Source: Hellea sp. (GTDB taxonomy: Bacteria > Pseudomonadota > Alphaproteobacteria > Caulobacterales > Maricaulaceae). From it: 64,000 nucleotides of DNA. Where the stretch lies: positions 166,167 to 230,166 of the forward strand of contig JABDKG010000087.1 in assembly GCA_013002305.1 (NCBI GenBank), written 5' to 3'. The stretch's first letter is position 1. Every line of letters begins with the position of its first letter. The translations under genes and the position numbers were made by a program. The notes beneath the pieces were generated by a model, which saw only the letters and a list, made by a program, of their open reading frames with translations, did no database searches and had not been told where the DNA came from. Shown one piece after another: positions 59,001-64,000 of the stretch.

Positions 59001-60874
59001 TCGTGGCTAATACGGATTTCGAAATCATGGACCCAAACCGGCTTGCCGGTCTCCCGGACAAGTTCATACCCGGTTTCCTGAACAATATGAGAGGCAAAAT
59101 TATCAAAAACCGGCATGACATTTGACGGTTCTATGCGCTTATCCAGACTATATAATTTTGCCCGGAACTGTACCTCGCCCTTACCGGGCTTATCATACAC
59201 GTCGATCGCGACCGTATTGGTCTCAGACAGGGTTTCCGACATTTGAATATCGCGGACGGCATCTTCCGGTGAATATGCGTTTTGATAAGCGACAGAGAAG
59301 GCATCGGCATAATTTGACACATCAACTTCGACTTCATCCGGCAAATTTTCGGTAGAATAAATAACCCGGTCAAACCAGGGCTGTGCGATTTCGGCAATCC
59401 GCGCTTCAAGTTCGGTTAAGTCGGGTTTGAGCCCTTCATCGGGGTTCATGCCTATAATGAAATGAACCCGGGCCATTGGGGCGTCGCTATATTGCGGATA
59501 AAATGCTGATATGCGGCCGCCAAAAGCCTCCTTTAACTCGTCACCAATACGCATCCGTACCCGCGTATTATAATGCTCGAGAGGCACATAGACCAACACT
59601 GACGCAAACCGGTCAAACGGATCCCGGCGGACAAATATACGGGTGCGGGGCCGGTCAAAGCCTTGTGCAACACCCGTTGCAATCCTTAGGAGCTCGTCTT
59701 CCTCAATTTGAAACAGTTCGTCTCTGGGAAATGTCGACAGAACATAGTCGAGCCTTTTGCGGTTGTGCGAGCCTGAACCGAGCGAAGCGCGCTCCAGAAC
59801 ACGGCTGACTTTCTGGCGGATGAGCGGAACCTGTTGTGGCGCGAGACTATAGGCATCTGAGGTAAACAGACCGACATAACGGGTTTCGCCGATGACATCC
59901 CCGGCCCAGTCATATTGTTTGACCGATATGTAGTCCATCCGAACCCGGCGATGAACCCGGGTAAATATGTTCGATTTGGCTACCGTAACCGTCGGGCTGC
60001 TCTGCATAAAATGCGCAACATTACCGTCAATGACACTGGGTTCACTGCTTTGACGCAGAACGGTGACATCAGAGTTTCGAAGCAGACCCAATTGGCCTTT
60101 TTTATCAACCACGGGATTGGCAAAATCAGGTGTTTTACCGTTTTTTGTCGCGCTTTTGGTAAAATCATATGAGCGGGCACCGAGAAGAACGAAATTACCC
60201 GCGGCAATCCACTCTAGAAACTCGATGCCATCCTGAATATCGTCATTCTTTTCGGCATTAGGCAGACTTCTAAGATCTTCGCAGACCCGCTGCACATCGG
60301 TAATGAGAGCTTTGAAGTCCTGATTGATAATCCGGACTTCTTCCAAAGTTCTTTTAAGCTCAGCCGTGATGTCTCTGGCGGCTTTCTTGCCGAGCGTCGA
60401 AGTCGTCACCAATATGAGCGATTCGTCGATTTCTGTAGCGCCGCCTTGAACCCACTTGCCTTCCTCGTCCCGGCTGCCGGTCACGACCGGATGAAATAGA
60501 CCTGTGACATTGACCCCGAATGAGGAAATCGCGGCGACGATCGAATCGACCAGAAAGGACATATCGTCAAAGGCCATAACAATGACACTGTCCTGACGCG
60601 GCGCACATTTCGGGGCAAAATTCGATATCGTATCTATGTTAAAGAGCAGCTCTCCAACTTTCCGGCGATTAGGAAACATCCAAAAGGCCCGGGCCAGATC
60701 GACCAATTCGGCTATTTCGTAGGAAGCAAAATCACTTTCCGACGCATCACGATAAAAGTCTTTCAGAAATCCTTCCGCGCCGGCTTCGAAACCGTCATCA
60801 CTCAGATTGGTAAAATCCTTTAACTTTGCAGCGGCCTTCAAAAAGGCATCTTCGGTGAATTGCAATTCAGCCAT
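56018..60874 (-). CDS. gdhB: NAD-specific glutamate dehydrogenase, large (about 180 kDa) type
   Basis: A 1618-residue enzyme deaminating glutamate to 2-oxoglutarate in the catabolic direction. The long N-terminal ACT-like regulatory part covers about 1-700. The catalytic core has GPVARGGLRWSDRRDDFRTE, VKNAVIVPVGSKGGF and the NAD-binding GVGDMSGDVFGNGML. The C-terminal extension is typical of this class. GGGGAGA lies close to the ATG. It lies 43 bases downstream of leucine dehydrogenase, suggesting a shared amino-acid catabolism operon. It can also take glutamate from PutA. Confidence 0.96.
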   Translation of the reverse strand: MAELQFTEDAFLKAAAKLKDFTNLSDDGFEAGAEGFLKDFYRDASESDFASYEIAELVDLARAFWMFPNRRKVGELLFNIDTISNFAPKCAPRQDSVIVMAFDDMSFLVDSIVAAISSFGVNVTGLFHPVVTGSRDEEGKWVQGGATEIDESLILVTTSTLGKKAARDITAELKRTLEEVRIINQDFKALITDVQRVCEDLRSLPNAEKNDDIQDGIEFLEWIAAGNFVLLGARSYDFTKSATKNGKTPDFANPVVDKKGQLGLLRNSDVTVLRQSSEPSVIDGNVAHFMQSSPTVTVAKSNIFTRVHRRVRMDYISVKQYDWAGDVIGETRYVGLFTSDAYSLAPQQVPLIRQKVSRVLERASLGSGSHNRKRLDYVLSTFPRDELFQIEEDELLRIATGVAQGFDRPRTRIFVRRDPFDRFASVLVYVPLEHYNTRVRMRIGDELKEAFGGRISAFYPQYSDAPMARVHFIIGMNPDEGLKPDLTELEARIAEIAQPWFDRVIYSTENLPDEVEVDVSNYADAFSVAYQNAYSPEDAVRDIQMSETLSETNTVAIDVYDKPGKGEVQFRAKLYSLDKRIEPSNVMPVFDNFASHIVQETGYELVRETGKPVWVHDFEIRISHEAEDGERLAQVFEKAFLATWNGQNEDDRFNRLILPLSANWRNIALLRLIARYRRQSGMDPSEATQIEALSQYPELTGQIIEYLKVKFDPSLFEKITERKKAAAKIMSEIQIGLNAVKALDHDRVIRRIADAAEKSLRTNFYQTDEDGNFKPYISVKFNSQAIDDLPAPKPYREIYVSSPRVEAVHLRFGPVARGGLRWSDRRDDFRTEVLGLVKAQQVKNAVIVPVGSKGGFFPKQLPTSGTRDEWLAEGIAAYKTFISGILDITDTYKGEGTVPPEDVISWDAPDPYLVVAADKGTATFSDIANGISQDYGFWLDDAFASGGSAGYDHKVMGITARGAWEAVKRHFREMGKDIQSEDFSVIGVGDMSGDVFGNGMLLSKHIKLLAAFNHLHIFIDPDPDTAKSFKERARMFKLPRSTWDDYNKKLISKGGGIFARSDKSIELTPEIKEMTGLTKDEVTPDELLHALLKSETELLWFGGIGTYVKATSESHAEVGDKANDNLRVNGAQLKAKVIGEGANLGMTQAGRIEFARKGGRLNTDAIDNSAGVDSSDNEVNIKILLRGAIERKALAAKNRNQLLVDMTDNVGELVLQHNYDQTGALSLAEMRAPLDHNAYERFMTSLERRNLLNRAVEGLPSKEAMQALAAEKKGLTRPEISVILAYSKIVLFDDLIDTDVADDPYMEKILADYFPEKLQKFKKAMGSHRLRREIITSRLVNKIVDVCGPLAVMRQKEQTQGSVDAIAKAFVVAYETLNVAELREEIAKLDNKLSAKAQTELHQEIARVLMRVIAWLVRRNESGSIEKRIARRDKLVSLVDNRWLALLSPYDHRRAEGRIKAFKKSGISKELATDVALLRSRASGFDVLELSNAIGWDMPDSAELFYEIGGRFKIDRIRAALLSTDSSDHWERLAMRHLQEDFFKAQFQFARSAAKYHKKNGDQKSKNIDTLIADWVRERVPNIKAYEETVSAMSRKGGWTVPKFAIVNAQLSDLMVGL

Positions 60875-60917
60875 TTATTTCTCCCCGCAATCGATGCGCC
60901 GTTTCATGATCTAAAGA

Positions 60918-61964
60918 TCAATCAGCCGCGTTAATGCGCGCTTGTGCCATTTGATCCGCAATTTCATTCGTCGGACGGTTGTCATTATTAGATATAACAA
61001 ATATCTGAGCTAAAGTATCGGCTAATCCGTCAAGTTTCTGATCGACCCAGCGGGGATCATATTTGCCGGATAATTCCGCCGCGACATTTATAATGCCGCC
61101 GCCATTGATCACATAATCCGGGCAATAGAGGATTTCGCGCCGCATCAATGCATGCCCCATATCACTGGTGTCGAGCTGGTTATTTGCCGCTCCGCCAACA
61201 ATGGAAGCTTTGATCTCTTCAATGGATTCGGAGTTTATCGCGCCGCCGAGCGCGCAAGGGGCAAAAATATCAGCGCGCTGCGCGTGAATGTCTGCCGGAT
61301 CGACTATGGTCGCGCCGAGGTCATGTTCGGCTTTTTTCACAGCGGCCTGATTAATATCGGCGACCCAGAGCTTGGCACCGGCAGCGGCCAGTTTTTCGCA
61401 AAGACTATATCCGACATGGCCAAGTCCCTGCACGGCCACTTTAAGACCGGATAGGCTATCAACGCCAAGCCTGTTCTTTACCGCAACATGCAATCCGCGA
61501 AAAACGCCTTCCGCCGTGACAGGCGACGGGTCACCTGACGCGGCTTTGCCTTGATCAAGTCCGCCAACAAATTTGGTGTGCCGGCTGACATGAGTCATGT
61601 CGGAGGTCGAAACACCCACATCTTCAGCCGTGCAATATATTCCTCCAAGACTATCAATGGCCCGGCCATAGGCCTCAAATAATTGCCGGCGGTTAATTTT
61701 TCCATCCGGATGTATGATGACGCCCTTTCCACCACCAAAGGGAATGTCGGCCATGGCATTTTTATAGCTCATAGCGCGGGACAGATTAAGCGCATCATCA
61801 ATCGCGTCCTGGTCGGTTTGATAGTGCCACATCCTTGTTCCGCCAGCGGCCGGACCGCGCGCCGTACTATGGACGGCGATTACGGCTTTTAGGCCCGATT
61901 CTGGGTCAGAAAATAGATGGACAGATTCATGATCATCAAAATTAGAACTGTCAAAAACAGACAT
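60918..61964 (-). CDS. Leucine (branched-chain/aromatic) amino acid dehydrogenase
   Basis: A 348-residue Glu/Leu/Phe/Val dehydrogenase. The substrate region is GGTRMWHY, the catalytic lysine motif is DIPFGGGKGVI, and NAD binding is VAVQGLGHVGYSLCEKL. CPDYVINGGGIINVAAEL supports the leucine dehydrogenase branch over glutamate dehydrogenase. It oxidatively deaminates leucine and relatives to 2-oxoacids. GGAG lies five bases before the ATG. It is followed by the large glutamate dehydrogenase and preceded by cobT, 106 bases upstream. Confidence 0.93.
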   Translation of the reverse strand: MSVFDSSNFDDHESVHLFSDPESGLKAVIAVHSTARGPAAGGTRMWHYQTDQDAIDDALNLSRAMSYKNAMADIPFGGGKGVIIHPDGKINRRQLFEAYGRAIDSLGGIYCTAEDVGVSTSDMTHVSRHTKFVGGLDQGKAASGDPSPVTAEGVFRGLHVAVKNRLGVDSLSGLKVAVQGLGHVGYSLCEKLAAAGAKLWVADINQAAVKKAEHDLGATIVDPADIHAQRADIFAPCALGGAINSESIEEIKASIVGGAANNQLDTSDMGHALMRREILYCPDYVINGGGIINVAAELSGKYDPRWVDQKLDGLADTLAQIFVISNNDNRPTNEIADQMAQARINAAD

Positions 61965-62070
61965 AATAACTCCAGAACGTATATCCCGGTTTAACGATAT
62001 TTATGGGAATAAAAATGCCTATATCTAAATTAATGCACAATATTTGTCTAATAATCACGGATGTTTTAAA

Positions 62071-63048
62071 TCAAACCTGCAAGGCCTTAAGTCCGTGGCA
62101 GGCCGATTGTAAAACTGTCAATGCCAGCGCCGAACCTGTTCCGTCACCGAGGCTACTCCCAAAATCGTGAAACGGTCTCAATCCGATGCGGTCCAGCAGC
62201 GCCTCATGGGCCGGTTCCGAGGTCAATGCACCAGCGCGGCAATGATCAATACCTCTAGGGTCTATGGCGTGAACGATCGCAGCAGCAACGCAGACAATAA
62301 AGCCGTCAAGCAATATCGGAATGGATTGATGGCGCGCCGCAACGATCGCGCCGACCAAGCCAGCAATATCTCTTCCGCCAAATTTTTGTAAATAGTCAAG
62401 CGGCTCACTATGGTCCAATGATTGAGATGAGACCGCCGCTTCGACCGCGGTAATTCGCGATTTGGCCGAATGATCATGGGCCCCGGCCCAATAATCTGCG
62501 GTTCCGCCGTAAAGCGCCAGCGCGATCGACGCGGCTGCCGTTGCAGACCCGGTTCCGGCATTGCCGAGCACGATAATATCGGCGCCCTCGGCGACCACTT
62601 CCATTCCAAAAGCAATTGCGGCAGCGCATTCTGCCGGGCTCAGACTTTCAGCCGTCCGGATATCCGCGACCGGATGTTCAACGCCCATTTCATAGACTTT
62701 GAAGGCCGCGTTCATGCCGCCGGCTATTCCGCGGACCGCGGCCTTATCTTGTGTCAGCCCGTCGACGCGGCGACGCGCAGTCTTGACGATGTCGCCTTCG
62801 GTAAAGGAATCAACAACGCCGTGAGTCCCGGCAAATACGGCCACTAATGGCCTGGAAATATGAGGTAGATCGCGTTTCTGCCACTGCGCCAGCCAGATAA
62901 GCTGCTTTTCAAGACGGCCAAGAACAGGTGTTGGACCGGGAAAGCCTTCAAGGACCGCTCGCGTAGACTGCGCGCAACCTTCGTCGCCGTCTGGCATGGA
63001 CAATATGAGGTTTTTTACGTCCGTTAAAGGGTTAGAATCCGCCGCCAA
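62071..63048 (-). CDS. cobT: Nicotinate-nucleotide-dimethylbenzimidazole phosphoribosyltransferase
   Basis: Activates the lower ligand for cobalamin assembly. The 325-residue protein has FAGTHGVVDSF, the glycine-rich LGNAGTGSATAAA and SEPAHEALLDRIGLRP. The start is TTG 63048, preceded by GTGAGG at the right distance; the next methionine is 17 residues in. The C-terminal motif that in Salmonella CobT holds the catalytic glutamate (GEGSG) reads GDGTG here, with D302. No cobalamin riboswitch or other cob gene is adjacent, so it may serve salvage. Confidence 0.9.
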   Translation of the reverse strand: MAADSNPLTDVKNLILSMPDGDEGCAQSTRAVLEGFPGPTPVLGRLEKQLIWLAQWQKRDLPHISRPLVAVFAGTHGVVDSFTEGDIVKTARRRVDGLTQDKAAVRGIAGGMNAAFKVYEMGVEHPVADIRTAESLSPAECAAAIAFGMEVVAEGADIIVLGNAGTGSATAAASIALALYGGTADYWAGAHDHSAKSRITAVEAAVSSQSLDHSEPLDYLQKFGGRDIAGLVGAIVAARHQSIPILLDGFIVCVAAAIVHAIDPRGIDHCRAGALTSEPAHEALLDRIGLRPFHDFGSSLGDGTGSALALTVLQSACHGLKALQV

Positions 63049-63147
63049 TTTTACCTCACGTTTATCTTATTGTGTTCTATAACGATTCTAATTGGGTACA
63101 TTGTCAATAAAACACGGTTAATAATACCATAATTTCAAGGGTAAGTG

Positions 63148-63717
63148 ATGGGCATGACAGGTAAAGTTTTAAGAGATGCAATTATTATTGGAGGTCTGGC
63201 CTTAGGGATGGCCTATGCGGCCATACATAAAGAAAAAATTTACGACATGATGGGGATCCAAATCACCCGGACAGATACGGAATTAGCTGCCGCTGACCCT
63301 ATGCCGACCCTCAAAACCGACACGACCATGCCCGTAACACTTCAAGGCATGGCGGTCTCTATCCCCAAGTCCAAGTCCGACGGTCAGTTCTGGACACAGG
63401 GCCGCGTTAATAATGGCATGGTAGAGTTTTTGGTTGATACAGGCGCCAGTATCGTCGCCTTGACGCCGGAAGACGCCAGACGGGCCGGTATTCGGCTTGA
63501 ATCTCTTACATATAATTTTCCGATTATGACAGCGGGCGGCCAAAATATTGCCGCTGAAGTCTATCTTGAAACCCTGTCTGTCGGCAGCATCACATTGCGA
63601 GATGTACGCGCGATCGTCGTGCCGGAAGGACTAAATACGTCACTGCTGGGTATGACCTTTTTAGGACAGCTTCAAAAGGTGGAAGCCACGCCGCACGCAC
63701 TGATCCTGCGTTTATAA
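63148..63717 (+). CDS. Membrane-anchored retropepsin-like aspartic protease (TIGR02281 type)
   Basis: A protein of about 189 residues. AAGGG six bases upstream selects the ATG at 63148 over the GTG at 63145. One membrane segment lies near the N terminus (about 10-28: AIIIGGLALGMAYAAI). The protease fold follows, with the catalytic FLVDTGASIVALT, then the flap region and SLLGMTFLGQL. These are single-lobed proteins expected to work as dimers facing the periplasm; their substrates are unknown. It overlaps the convergent permease by six bases. Confidence 0.88.
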   Translation: MGMTGKVLRDAIIIGGLALGMAYAAIHKEKIYDMMGIQITRTDTELAAADPMPTLKTDTTMPVTLQGMAVSIPKSKSDGQFWTQGRVNNGMVEFLVDTGASIVALTPEDARRAGIRLESLTYNFPIMTAGGQNIAAEVYLETLSVGSITLRDVRAIVVPEGLNTSLLGMTFLGQLQKVEATPHALILRL

Positions 63718-64000
63718 AGCGACTTCGCGGATCATATTAGCCGCGACCAGAAACAGAAACACACCGAACACTATCCGCAGCTTGTCCTGACTGAGCCTGT
63801 GCGCGAGCCTGACGCCAAAGGGAACACAGATAATCGTAGCCGCCGCCATAAGCGCAAATCCCATTAAATTGACATAGCCCAGGGAAAAAGGCGGGCGTCC
63901 CGGCACGCTCCATCCTGAAATAATATATCCGATCGTTGCCGGAAGGCCGATGAAAAACCCGATCGCAGCTGCCGTTCCGATTGCGCGGTGAATGGATTTT
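63712..64000 (-). CDS. TauE/SafE family permease, C-terminal part (5' end outside window)
   Basis: The frame stays open to the window edge; 95 codons are visible. KSIHRAIGTAAAIGFFIGLPATIGY and the later hydrophobic segments with GVRLAHRLSQDKLRIVFGVFLFLVAANM are the conserved second half of TSUP permeases. The substrate is unknown. This is a second, distinct member of the family in the window; the other is at 40577-41353. Confidence 0.85.
   Translation of the reverse strand, partial: KSIHRAIGTAAAIGFFIGLPATIGYIISGWSVPGRPPFSLGYVNLMGFALMAAATIICVPFGVRLAHRLSQDKLRIVFGVFLFLVAANMIREVAL

Overview
The window is chromosomal DNA of an alphaproteobacterium. The closest fit is a moderate-GC marine member of the Caulobacterales/Maricaulales/Hyphomonadaceae side of the class. 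Supporting signs are the atpHAGDC F1 operon without F0 genes, the obgE-proB-proA-nadD-rsfS-rlmH-envC-ctpA-yibQ-rppH gene order, a GDH-180 type NAD-glutamate dehydrogenase, and a perfect TTAA-N7-TTAA (CtrA-type) box. The assignment is inferred from gene content and order; no rRNA or tRNA gene is present to confirm it.

Layout. 1-6704 (minus strand): partial sdhB, a secreted M16 zinc protease and putA. 6956-15220 (plus): a HAD phosphatase, then a 2500-residue secreted peptidoglycan-binding protein built from about 90 degenerate 23-residue repeats. The first half of the array is acidic and the second half is basic. 15245-27547 (plus): rplU-rpmA, a GNAT acetyltransferase, obgE, proB, proA, nadD, rsfS, rlmH, envC-like, two tandem ctpA paralogues, yibQ-like and rppH, with many 1-4 base overlaps. 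This is ribosome assembly and translation quality control, proline synthesis, NAD synthesis and cell-wall remodelling. 27604-29547: an AhpD-like protein diverging from a TetA-like MFS exporter. 29603-38363 (minus): the F1 ATP synthase operon, a cytochrome P450 and priA. 38418-44198: transaldolase, a long coiled-coil protein behind the CtrA box, a TauE/SafE permease overlapping convergently with an EamA permease, tadA, rluB and rsmD.

44195-46818 is an AT-rich accessory islet between rsmD and mutL. It holds a TPR-containing sensor histidine kinase and, just upstream on the same strand, an unlisted 50-codon gene. That gene encodes a peptide with a textbook double-glycine leader (15 residues, ending GG) followed by five tandem heptads RGVVLAE/RGVVLKD. 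Perfect palindromes lie upstream of both genes and a strong hairpin lies between them. This is the best candidate for an undescribed system in the window: a repetitive secreted peptide linked to a sensor kinase.

46819-64000: mutL, a cytochrome c-PQQ sugar dehydrogenase fusion, a fatty acid desaturase with an M28 peptidase, a secreted TolB-propeller/amidohydrolase, NAD-GDH with leucine dehydrogenase, a lone cobT, a membrane-anchored retropepsin-like protease and the end of a second TauE/SafE permease. PutA, GDH, leucine dehydrogenase and the secreted peptidases suggest a cell that feeds heavily on peptides and amino acids.

All calls come from reading the sequence. No database search or structure prediction was run. 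Charge and composition statements are counts or visual impressions.
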